The position numbers and the translations under genes are program-made. From NCBI GenBank assembly GCA_029936705.1, contig JAPYSD010000066.1, positions 1 to 10,987 on the forward strand: 10,987 nucleotides of DNA, written 5' to 3'. Origin of the DNA: Croceicoccus sp. (GTDB lineage Bacteria > Pseudomonadota > Alphaproteobacteria > Sphingomonadales > Sphingomonadaceae). How positions within the stretch are numbered: the stretch's first letter is position 1; the number at the start of each line of letters is the position of its first letter. The notes below the pieces were generated by a model that worked only from the letters and a program-made list of their open reading frames with translations, did not search any database and was not told the origin of the DNA. Positions 1 through 6,445 of this stretch are shown here, piece by piece.

Positions 1-618
1 GTTCAGCACCGCCTTGACCGTCCAGCCCTGCTCCTCCGCATAGTCGGCCAGCAGATTGCCGCCATACAGCCCCTGCTCCTCGCCCGAGAGGACGGCATAG
101 ATGATGGTGCCGGGAAACTTGAAGCGGGATAGATTGCGCGCCGCCTCGATCACCAGCACCGTTCCCGAACCGTCGTCGTTTGCGCCGGGGGCGTCGGTGG
201 TCGCGTCAGTCGGGTCGGACGCCATGGAATCGATATGGGCGGAAACGATCACCACCTCGTCCGGGCGTTCGGTGCCGCGCTGGATCGCCAGCACGTTCAC
301 CAGCCTGGTCGGCTCTGCGACGCGGCGCCCCTGGATCGTGCGTTCGGGCAGCGCGATCGTCAGACAGCCGCCGCATTCCTGCGAAATCTGGCGGAACTGC
401 GCCTCTGCCCAGCGGCGTGCCGCGCCGATGCCGCGCGTCGGGTGATCCTGCACCGACAGCGTGTTGCGCGTGCCAAAGCCGACCAGCGTGTCGATATCGG
501 CGCGAAGCCGGTCTTCCGACACGTCGATATCGGCCTCGCTCTGCGCGAAGGCGTTGGTGGAAACGATGGGGGTGCTGGCCAGCGCAAGCAGCGCGGCAAG
601 GGTCAGACGGGTCTTCAT
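1..618 (-). CDS. Exported M28-family zinc aminopeptidase, N-terminal part (cut by window edge)
   Basis: A metallopeptidase of the M28 (aminopeptidase Y/S) type that would release amino acids from peptides outside the cytoplasm with a two-zinc centre. The 206 visible residues start with a typical Sec signal peptide: basic MKTR, a hydrophobic stretch of Leu/Ala, and a likely cleavage after Ala25 (AFA|QS). The catalytic core then shows the family's motifs in order: SAHIDS with the first metal ligand His128 and the adjacent Asp130; GANDDGSG with the zinc-bridging Asp148; and SGEEQGLYGG with the catalytic and ligand pair Glu180/Glu181. The remaining His/Asp ligands lie beyond the left edge. The start is the ATG at 618; no good Shine-Dalgarno is visible before it. 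The gene begins 45 bp after the proS stop on the same strand, so co-transcription with proS is plausible. The family is secure; the substrate is unknown. Confidence 0.9.
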   Translation of the reverse strand, partial: MKTRLTLAALLALASTPIVSTNAFAQSEADIDVSEDRLRADIDTLVGFGTRNTLSVQDHPTRGIGAARRWAEAQFRQISQECGGCLTIALPERTIQGRRVAEPTRLVNVLAIQRGTERPDEVVIVSAHIDSMASDPTDATTDAPGANDDGSGTVLVIEAARNLSRFKFPGTIIYAVLSGEEQGLYGGNLLADYAEEQGWTVKAVLN

Positions 619-663
619 GACCCGCACTGTGCTTCGCCCCCCTGCCGTTGGCAAGGCCCGCGC

Positions 664-2238
664 CTAGTAAGCGCGGGCGATATAGATATATTCCACCGCT
701 TCCTCGCCCGTGAAGATGCACGTCGATTCGGGTTTGCCGCCATCGCTGGGGATGTTGCGCAGGGTCAGCTTCAGCGACTTGAGCTGCTCGACGACCTTGT
801 CCAGCGCCGCGCCGCTGGGCCGCGACCATGCCGCGCGAACCCAGCCGGGCTTGTCCGCCCCTTCGCCGAAATATTCGGCGACGCCGTCCATGTCGGCAAT
901 ATCGGTGCGGATCGCGTCGTCGCGGCGGGCCTGCGCCTCGGTAAACAGGTTGTCCTGGATTTCCTCGAGCAGGCTGGCGGCGTTGAACAGGAAATCGTCG
1001 CGCGATTCGCCGTTGATGTCGGCCTTCCCGTCCTCGCGCCACAGCCGGTCGCGGCGCAGCACGGAAACCTGTTCGCTCGCCATGTCGCGGGGGCCGACCT
1101 CGATAATGATGGGCGCACCCTTGCGCACCCAGTCCCAGCGCTTTTGCGCGGCCTTTCCGGGCCGCTGGTCCAGCAGCACGCGCACCGGTTCGCGAAACGC
1201 GTCCTGCGCGGTCAGCGTCTTACGGATCTCTTCGCAATAGGCGAGGATGTCGCTGTCGCCGTCCTTGCCGCGCAGCATGGGCAGCACGATGACCTGGTGC
1301 GGCGCGATGCGGGGCGGCACGCGCAGCCCGTCATCGTCGCCGTGGGTCATGATGACGCCGCCGATCAGCCGCGTCGAAACGCCCCAGCTGGTCGTGTGGC
1401 ACAGCTGCTCTACGCCCTGGTCGTCCTGGTACTTGATGTCGGCCGCCTGCGAGAAGGTGGTGCCGAGATAGTGCGAGGTACCGGCCTGCAGCGCCTTGCC
1501 GTCCTGCATCATCGCCTCGATCGAATAGGTCGCGTCGGCGCCGGGAAAACGCTCGTTCTCGGGCTTTTCGCCGGCGACCACGGGGATTGCCAGCACGTCC
1601 TCGGCAAAGCTGCGATACACTTCCAGCATCAACAGCGTCTCCTCCATCGCGTCCTCGCCGGTCGCGTGGGCGGTGTGACCTTCCTGCCAGAGGAATTCGC
1701 TGGTGCGCAGGAACATGCGGGTGCGCATTTCCCAGCGCACGACATTGGCCCACTGGTTCAGCTTGAGCGGCAGGTCGCGCCAGCTCTGGATCCAGCGGCC
1801 CATCGCCTGCCCGATGACGGTTTCGGACGTGGGGCGCACGACCAGCGGCTCTTCCAGCTTCGCCTCGGGGTCGACCACCAGCGAGCCGTTCTCGGCCTTA
1901 AGCCGGTGATGCGTGACGACCGCCATTTCCTTGGCGAAGCCTTCGACGTGTTCGGCTTCCTTGGCGAAATAGGACAAGGGGATGAACAGCGGGAAGTAGC
2001 AGTTGTCGTGCCCGGTTTCCTTGATTCGGTCGTCCAGCAGGCGCTGGATCCGCTCCCAGATGCCCCAGCCCCACGGCTTGATCACCATGCAGCCGCGCAC
2101 GCCCGATTCCTCGGCCAGGTCGGCTTGGCTGACGACGGCCTGGTACCAGGCGGCAAAGTCGTCCTGGCGCGTGATGTCCAGCGCGTGGCGAATGCTGGCT
2201 TGCTGAGACTGGTTCTGTGTGGTCGAGGGCGCGTTCAC
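664..2238 (-). CDS. proS: Prolyl-tRNA synthetase, archaeal/eukaryotic type (ProS type 3)
   Basis: Class II synthetase that charges tRNA-Pro with proline in the cytoplasm. With the GTG start at 2238 it is 524 residues, close to the usual length for this type. Visible marks are RPTSET (135-140, the proline-binding loop); motif 2 at about 166-191, ending in EFLWQEGHTAH; motif 3 at about 283-302, with TSWGVSTRLIGG; the anticodon-binding domain at about 310-425; and a C-terminal domain ending in the typical free Tyr (ARAY). It has no editing insertion between motifs 2 and 3, unlike bacterial-type ProRS. The C-terminal domain keeps only Cys507, whereas zinc-binding members of this type use four cysteines. 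An in-frame ATG at 2286 would add 16 residues (Met-Phe-Arg-Pro...). The GTG is preferred because Asn-Ala-Pro...SIRHAL resembles normal N-termini, AAGG lies 11 nt upstream, and the phaR terminator ends only 23 nt before the ATG. Confidence 0.95.
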   Translation of the reverse strand: MNAPSTTQNQSQQASIRHALDITRQDDFAAWYQAVVSQADLAEESGVRGCMVIKPWGWGIWERIQRLLDDRIKETGHDNCYFPLFIPLSYFAKEAEHVEGFAKEMAVVTHHRLKAENGSLVVDPEAKLEEPLVVRPTSETVIGQAMGRWIQSWRDLPLKLNQWANVVRWEMRTRMFLRTSEFLWQEGHTAHATGEDAMEETLLMLEVYRSFAEDVLAIPVVAGEKPENERFPGADATYSIEAMMQDGKALQAGTSHYLGTTFSQAADIKYQDDQGVEQLCHTTSWGVSTRLIGGVIMTHGDDDGLRVPPRIAPHQVIVLPMLRGKDGDSDILAYCEEIRKTLTAQDAFREPVRVLLDQRPGKAAQKRWDWVRKGAPIIIEVGPRDMASEQVSVLRRDRLWREDGKADINGESRDDFLFNAASLLEEIQDNLFTEAQARRDDAIRTDIADMDGVAEYFGEGADKPGWVRAAWSRPSGAALDKVVEQLKSLKLTLRNIPSDGGKPESTCIFTGEEAVEYIYIARAY

Positions 2239-2308
2239 TAAGCGGCAAACCTTGGGAAAAGGGGCCCTGCGCCATGGGCGAAACATCGGCGCATCGGACC
2301 GGCACAGG

Positions 2309-2335
2309 AAAAAGGGGCCCGAAACGAGCCCCCTT
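2309..2335 (-). terminator. Rho-independent terminator downstream of phaR
   Basis: Read on the minus strand, AAGGGGGCTCG, a TTT loop and CGGGCCCCTT form an 11-bp stem (two G-U pairs), running into a short T run (five Ts including the stem end). It lies about 95 nt after the phaR stop and before the proS start, so it most likely ends the phaR transcript and separates it from proS. The plus-strand side lacks a good T run, so it is probably one-directional. Confidence 0.8.
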
Positions 2336-2398
2336 ATTGCCGCGAGAACGCATTGCCAAGGGGCAGCGCGCTTCCGGCCCTAATGTAATTCCTTGCAC

Positions 2399-2414
2399 GC
2401 CGCCGAAAGGCGGC
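2399..2414 (-). repeat. GC-rich hairpin just after phaR
   Basis: A perfect 6-bp inverted repeat, GCCGCC and GGCGGC, with a 4-base loop (TTTC on the minus strand). It begins 16 nt after the phaR stop codon. No T run follows, so it is not a classical terminator. It may protect the 3' end of the phaR mRNA from exonucleases or slow the polymerase before the stronger terminator at 2309-2335. The structure is visible; the role is inferred. Confidence 0.5.
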
Positions 2415-2430
2415 CGCGGCGAACAGCCGA

Positions 2431-3009
2431 TCAGTTGCTGAGCTTGTCGATCTGCTCTTTCATGGCGGCCATCTGCTTGCGCAATTCGTCAAGCTCGTCG
2501 CTGCCTTGCGGAGTGGCGGCCGCATCGTCGGCAACCGCTTCGCCTTCCTCGGCCTGCTTGTTCATGCCGGGCATGAAGGCGTCGGTCGCGGCCTTGAACA
2601 TCGCCATGTTCTGCTGCGCCAGCTTGGCCAGCGGATTGCTGCCCATCGATTCCTCGAATGCCTTGCGCATCTTGAGCTGGTTGTCGCGGAACTGCGCCAT
2701 CGACATCTCGAGGTAATGCGGGACCATCGCCTGCATCGAATTGCCATACATGCTGATCAGGTCGCGCAGGAAAGTGACCGGCAGCATCTGCGATCCGGCC
2801 GCTTCCTCGTCCATGATGATCTGGGTGAGGATCTGGTGCGTGATATCGGCGCCGCTCTTGGCGTCGATGACCTGGAATTCGATACCCTCGCGCGTCATTT
2901 CCGCAAGATGATCGAGCGTGATGTAGCTTGACGAATCGGTGTTGTAGAGCCGCCGGTTCGCATATTTCTTGATGATGATCAGACCATCGTTCTTGTCTTT
3001 GTCCGCCAC
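2431..3009 (-). CDS. phaR: PhaR, polyhydroxyalkanoate synthesis repressor
   Basis: A cytoplasmic regulator that in characterised species binds both DNA and polyhydroxyalkanoate granules and represses phasin genes and its own gene until polymer accumulates. The N-terminal PHA accumulation regulator DNA-binding domain is unmistakable at about 10-68 (IIIKKYANRRLYNT, then SYITLDHLA and DITHQILTQII). A middle helical region at about 75-150, rich in Met and Phe, resembles the PHB-accumulation regulatory part. Residues 152-170 are acidic and Ala-rich, and the last 22 residues (DELDELRKQM...) look like a short coiled coil. The GTG at 3009 is chosen (192 aa) because GGGGG lies 4 nt before it; in-frame ATGs at 3045 and 3096 would add unrelated residues. 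No PHA synthase, depolymerase or phasin gene is in the window, so it acts at a distance. A promoter and a direct repeat upstream suggest autoregulation. Confidence 0.93.
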   Translation of the reverse strand: MADKDKNDGLIIIKKYANRRLYNTDSSSYITLDHLAEMTREGIEFQVIDAKSGADITHQILTQIIMDEEAAGSQMLPVTFLRDLISMYGNSMQAMVPHYLEMSMAQFRDNQLKMRKAFEESMGSNPLAKLAQQNMAMFKAATDAFMPGMNKQAEEGEAVADDAAATPQGSDELDELRKQMAAMKEQIDKLSN

Positions 3010-3070
3010 ATATCCCCCGATGCCGAATTGCGCCGCAACGCGCATGTGCGAAGGCAACCCGAACATTTCA

Positions 3071-3087
3071 GGCCCGGAAATCGGGCC
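3071..3087 (-). repeat. Inverted repeat in phaR leader
   Basis: GGCCCG and CGGGCC flank a 5-base spacer, giving a 6-bp all-GC stem in the predicted 5' leader of phaR, about 60 nt before the GTG start and next to the TGCAGCA repeats. There is no T run after it, so it does not look like an attenuator or an alr terminator. It may be an mRNA stabilising hairpin or part of a protein-binding site. Confidence 0.4.
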
Positions 3088-3088
3088 G

Positions 3089-3108
3089 TGCTGCACCTGT
3101 TTGCTGCA
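3089..3108 (-). promoter_or_regulatory. Direct repeat TGCAGCA-N6-TGCAGCA, candidate PhaR operator
   Basis: Two identical heptamers (TGCTGCA on the plus strand at 3089-3095 and 3102-3108; TGCAGCA on the minus strand) lie 13 bp apart, start to start. They cover the predicted start of phaR transcription. Known PhaR targets in alphaproteobacteria are TGC/GCA-rich (CTGC...GCAG type), and PhaR is often autoregulated. The repeat is seen directly; its use as an operator is inferred. Confidence 0.45.
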
Positions 3109-3112
3109 AATG

Positions 3113-3142
3113 CTAATAGCACGTTGACAGCCAGCCTCGCAA
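3113..3142 (-). promoter_or_regulatory. Candidate sigma70-type promoter for phaR
   Basis: On the minus strand TTGCGA (3137-3142) is followed after 18 nt by TATTAG (3113-3118), each sharing four of six bases with the -35 and -10 consensus. Transcription would start near 3106 and give a leader of about 95 nt. The -10 lies within the small palindrome TGCTATTAGCA (3111-3121). Prediction by eye only. Confidence 0.4.
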
Positions 3143-3143
3143 G

Positions 3144-4211
3144 CTATCCGCGACGCAGCCGCGCTCCGGCCAGTGTCAGCAGCTCATATTGTGACAATCC
3201 CGATACTTCCGCGGCGCGCGGCAGGTCGTAAGCGGCACGCAGCCAGTCCCCCTCGCGCAAATGCGGCGCTGCGGTGATGTCGATGGCGGTCAGATCCATC
3301 GACACCCGCCCGATGACGGGCAGGACCGCGCCATCCTGCGCGGTAAAGGTGCCCACGTTCGACCACGACCGCAGGAAGCCGTCGGCATAGCCCAGCGACA
3401 CGATGGCCACCTGCATGTCGGCAGGCGCTGTGAAGCTCGCTCCGTAACCGATCGTCTCGCCCGCAGGCAGCCTGCGGATCTGCACGATCGCCGCTTCGGG
3501 GGCGACGACTTGCTGCACCTCGCCCGCCAGCTCGCCGCGCGGCACGCCGCCATAGAGCGCAAGGCCGGGGCGGGTGAGATCGAAGTGATAGCCGTTGCCC
3601 AGCGCGATGCCCGCGCTATTGGCCAGGCTGGCGGCGTGGTGCGGCACTTGCTGCGCGACATTGGCGAACGCAGCCTGCTGGCGGGCGTTGAGGTCTGAAT
3701 CCTCGTCGGCGCAGGCGAGGTGCGACATCAGCACCTGCACGTCCAGCGCCGCGACGGCGGAATTGCCGATCTCCTCGACCCTGAGGCCCAGCCGGTTCAT
3801 GCCGGTATCGACCATCAGGTCGCAGGCCCCGCCGCCCGCCTCGGTCCAGCGGCGTGCCTGGTCGAGGCTGTTGATCACGGGCCGAACGCCAAGCTGCTTG
3901 GCAAATTGGACGTCCGCATCGTTCATCGGGCCTAGCAGCACGGAGATCGAACTGGCCGGAGCGTGTTCCATGACCTCGGCGGCCTCGGACCAGTGGGCCA
4001 CGAAGAAATCGCGGCACCCTGCCCCGAGCAGCACTGGCATTGCGCGGTCCACGCCGACGCCATAGGCATCCGCCTTGACTGCTGCGCCGGCGCGGGCACC
4101 GCCCGACAGGCGGTCCATCGTTCGCCAGTTCGCAGCCAGCGCCTCGCCATCGAAGGCCAGCCGCAAGGGAGAGGGGATAGAAAGGCGCGGGTCGCCGGGA
4201 TCAGCCGTCAT
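3144..4211 (-). CDS. alr: Alanine racemase (PLP-dependent)
   Basis: Interconverts L- and D-alanine in the cytoplasm and supplies D-Ala for peptidoglycan. At 355 residues it has the usual two domains. The N-terminal TIM barrel carries AVKADAYG with the PLP Schiff-base Lys46, the MNRLG segment with Arg140, NSAG (198-201) and RPGLALYGG (214-222). The C-terminal beta domain carries GYGASF with the second catalytic base Tyr256, SLGYADGF (272-279) and SMD (304-306 region). All key residues are present, so it should be active. Its ATG overlaps the stop of the upstream MFS gene by 11 bp with only a weak ribosome site (GGCGGCGA), which points to coupled translation. If this is the only racemase in the genome it would be essential; the catabolic paralogue dadX is the alternative, but no D-amino-acid dehydrogenase is adjacent. 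Confidence 0.95.
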   Translation of the reverse strand: MTADPGDPRLSIPSPLRLAFDGEALAANWRTMDRLSGGARAGAAVKADAYGVGVDRAMPVLLGAGCRDFFVAHWSEAAEVMEHAPASSISVLLGPMNDADVQFAKQLGVRPVINSLDQARRWTEAGGGACDLMVDTGMNRLGLRVEEIGNSAVAALDVQVLMSHLACADEDSDLNARQQAAFANVAQQVPHHAASLANSAGIALGNGYHFDLTRPGLALYGGVPRGELAGEVQQVVAPEAAIVQIRRLPAGETIGYGASFTAPADMQVAIVSLGYADGFLRSWSNVGTFTAQDGAVLPVIGRVSMDLTAIDITAAPHLREGDWLRAAYDLPRAAEVSGLSQYELLTLAGARLRRG

Positions 4212-5904
4212 TCGCCGCCGTTCGCATATCGCCGCTTGCCGCGCCAGTGCCCGCGGGATCGAATCCGCTTTCGTGGAAATCGCGCGGCGGCCCGCCCTTC
4301 AGCCCGATCAGCGCGAAGATCAGCCCAAGCAGCATGAACACCCAAGTGTACCACAGCCCGGCATAGGCGTCGCCCGTGCGCGCGATGATATAGCTGGCGA
4401 TCAGCGGCAGGAACCCGCCGAAATAGCCTGCCCCGATGTGATAGGGAATCGACATCGAGCTATAGCGGATGCGCGGCGGAAACATCTCGGCCAGCAGGGC
4501 CGCGACGGGGCCATAGGTCAGCGCCGACATGATCGACAGCAGCAGCAGCGCCCCCAGTATGCCCAGGACCTGCCCCCACCCGGGAACCTGCGTCGAAAAG
4601 TCGTAGCCCCCTGCCGTGAGCCGCTCTTGCAGCGCTACTCGCCGGGCCTGGATATCGCCCGCGGGATAGGCGGGCAGTGCCCATCGTTCGCCTCCGACCG
4701 ACACGGACAGGCCGGGCGCATCCGACAGGCTGTAGGGCACGCCGCTGACGGTCAGATCCTCGATCAATCGCCCGCAATCGGTGGCCTGCGCATCGGCGAA
4801 CGGATCATAGCTGCAATCAGGCCCGGCAACCGCGACCGGCACCGTTTCTGCCGAGCGGGCCAACCCTGGATTGGCCATCTGCCCCATGAACCAGAACACT
4901 GGAAACAACAGCGCGAGCGACAGGATCTGCCCGATCACGATCGGCTTCTTGCGCCCCACGCGGTCCGACCAGCGGCCCACGACGACATACAGCGGCATCG
5001 CCATCAGCCCGCCGACGAACAGCAGCAGTTCAGTCATAAGGGGATCGACCCGCATCGGGCCTTTCAGGAACGAGAGGCTGGAGAAGAAGGCGGTGTACCA
5101 GATCGTGGTCAGCGATCCGGTGACCCCGAACAGCGCGACGACGATGCGCCACTTGTTGCCAGGATAGGTGAAGCTTTCGACGAACGGGTTCTTGGCGGTT
5201 TCGCCCGCTTCCTTCATCGCCTTGAACACCGGGCTTTCGGACAGTTTCAGCCGCATCCACAGCGATACCGCCAGCAGCACGAGCGACAGCAAGAACGGCA
5301 GGCGCCAGCCCCATGCCGCGAATTCGTCGGCTGGGATCAGGAAGCGGCAGCCAAGCACCACCGCGATCGACAGCACGAACCCGCCGACGACGCTGGCCTG
5401 GATGAACGAGGTGTAGAAACCGCGCTTTTCGGGCGGGGCATGTTCGGCGACATAGATCGCCGCGCCGCCATATTCACCGCCCAGCGCCAAGCCCTGGATG
5501 ATGCGGAACAGGATGACGATGATGGGGGCAGCGATGCCGATCGTCGCAGCGGACGGGATCAGGCCCACGCCCGCCGTCGCGATGCCCATCAGCGTGACGG
5601 TGACAAGGAACGTGTACTTGCGCCCCAGCCGGTCGCCCAGGAAACCGAACAGGATCGCGCCCAGCGGACGGAACCCGAAGCCCACCGCGAAACCCGCCCA
5701 GACCAGGAGAAGCTGCAGCGTTTCATTGTCCGAGGGAAAGAACGCGGCGCCGATCAGCCCGGCCAGCGTGCCGTAGATGAAGAAATCGTACCATTCGAAG
5801 ATCGTGCCCACCGACGAGGCGGCGATCACCAGCCGCACGTCGGATCCGCTCAATTCCTTGTCGAACGCGGGCGCTGCATTGCCCGGCCGGCCCGATTGCG
5901 CCAT
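4201..5904 (-). CDS. MFS transporter, metabolite:H+ symporter (MHS/ProP-ShiA-like) with periplasmic loop
   Basis: An inner-membrane secondary transporter of the major facilitator superfamily, about 12 membrane spans, probably a proton symporter for an organic acid, amino acid or osmolyte. The MHS family signs are SVGTIFEWYDFFIYG in TM1 (31-45), GFLGDRLGRKY (motif A, 88-98), RIIQGLALGGEYGGA (134-148) and a second motif A, GRWSDRVGRKK (310-320). Unlike short members such as ProP, residues about 345-443 form a soluble segment, predicted periplasmic, with Cys364 and Cys377 that may form a disulfide. TM9 onward resumes with LTYGPVAALLAEMFPPRIRYSS. The ATG at 5904 (567 aa) is chosen because AGAGGGGAGG lies 5 nt upstream; ATGs at 5931 and 5970 lack such a site. 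The gene follows the Fe-S scaffold by 85 bp and overlaps alr. The substrate cannot be told from sequence. Confidence 0.9.
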   Translation of the reverse strand: MAQSGRPGNAAPAFDKELSGSDVRLVIAASSVGTIFEWYDFFIYGTLAGLIGAAFFPSDNETLQLLLVWAGFAVGFGFRPLGAILFGFLGDRLGRKYTFLVTVTLMGIATAGVGLIPSAATIGIAAPIIVILFRIIQGLALGGEYGGAAIYVAEHAPPEKRGFYTSFIQASVVGGFVLSIAVVLGCRFLIPADEFAAWGWRLPFLLSLVLLAVSLWMRLKLSESPVFKAMKEAGETAKNPFVESFTYPGNKWRIVVALFGVTGSLTTIWYTAFFSSLSFLKGPMRVDPLMTELLLFVGGLMAMPLYVVVGRWSDRVGRKKPIVIGQILSLALLFPVFWFMGQMANPGLARSAETVPVAVAGPDCSYDPFADAQATDCGRLIEDLTVSGVPYSLSDAPGLSVSVGGERWALPAYPAGDIQARRVALQERLTAGGYDFSTQVPGWGQVLGILGALLLLSIMSALTYGPVAALLAEMFPPRIRYSSMSIPYHIGAGYFGGFLPLIASYIIARTGDAYAGLWYTWVFMLLGLIFALIGLKGGPPRDFHESGFDPAGTGAASGDMRTAANDG

Positions 5905-5989
5905 TCCCGCCTCCCCTCTTCCCTGCGCCATCCCTAGCGCGCGGACAGGACGCTTGCCAAGACGGAGCATGACACGCGGCGGTAGAGAA

Positions 5990-6418
5990 CTAGGTGTTTT
6001 CGGGTGCCGCCAGTGCCCTGAGCGCAGCTTGCCATGCCAGCTGGATCGCGCCGTGCCGCGCGGGATAGGCGCTTGCAGGCTCGATCAGCGCCAGGCCGGG
6101 CCAGTCGGGCATGTCGCCCTCGCCCCTTAGCCAGCTGCGGATCGCATCGGCGGAATCGGCAATCTGCGCGCCACTGCGTCCTGCCGCGCCCTGCGCGAAG
6201 ATTGCGGCCGAGGCCTGCCCGATCGCACAGGCCTGCGCCGACATCCCGACCCGTGTAACCGCCCCAGCCTCGTCCACGGCAAGGCCGATCGCCAGCGTGC
6301 TTCCGCAGCTTGCCGAGCGCGCTTCGCCGCGCAGGGCGAGGTCGTCCGCCATCGGGTAGCGTGCCAGCGACACGGCAGCGGACAGGACGTCCGGAGTATA
6401 GAGGCGGGCAGCATTCAT
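5990..6418 (-). CDS. NifU/IscU-like iron-sulfur cluster assembly scaffold, two-cysteine form
   Basis: A small cytoplasmic protein of the IscU/SufU/NifU-N fold, which holds nascent Fe-S clusters before transfer. The 142 residues keep two of the three classical cysteines: Cys38 in SASCGSTLAIGL and Cys64 in AQACAIGQAS. At the place of the third (the PxRxxCxxLAW region of SufU-type proteins) it reads PARHGAIQLAW, so Cys is replaced by Ala124. A similar replacement occurs, as far as I recall, in the alphaproteobacterial branch annotated as Fe-S scaffold, so it may be a subfamily trait. Cluster handling by this form is not well established. The ATG at 6418 is preferred over an in-frame TTG at 6427; GTAGG lies 9 nt upstream. 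It follows cvpA by 27 bp and probably shares its mRNA. No isc or suf partner is adjacent. Confidence 0.85.
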   Translation of the reverse strand: MNAARLYTPDVLSAAVSLARYPMADDLALRGEARSASCGSTLAIGLAVDEAGAVTRVGMSAQACAIGQASAAIFAQGAAGRSGAQIADSADAIRSWLRGEGDMPDWPGLALIEPASAYPARHGAIQLAWQAALRALAAPENT

Positions 6419-6445
6419 CGATGGCAACCTACAGCGGCGGGACCG

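Noticed and set aside
235..2241. 668-codon open frame on the plus strand opposite proS and the M28 peptidase gene
   Set aside because: It is the antisense shadow of well-recognised genes in GC-rich DNA. Its translation is rich in Arg, Gly, Ala and His with no domain, and both opposite frames encode conserved motifs.
2399..2414. Hairpin after phaR as a second intrinsic terminator
   Set aside because: No T run follows on either strand; the hairpin with a T run at 2309-2335 is the better candidate.
3071..3087. phaR leader hairpin as a riboswitch
   Set aside because: It is one short stem without a conserved aptamer pattern or expression platform.
3124..3129. TTGACA on the plus strand as a -35 box
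   Set aside because: It points into the alr gene antisense, no -10 is at the right distance, and no plus-strand gene follows.
4075..5937. 620-codon open frame on the plus strand opposite the MFS transporter
   Set aside because: The Arg/Gln/His/Asp-rich, motif-free translation is what the reverse of a membrane-protein gene gives. The minus strand has clear MFS motifs and a good ribosome site.
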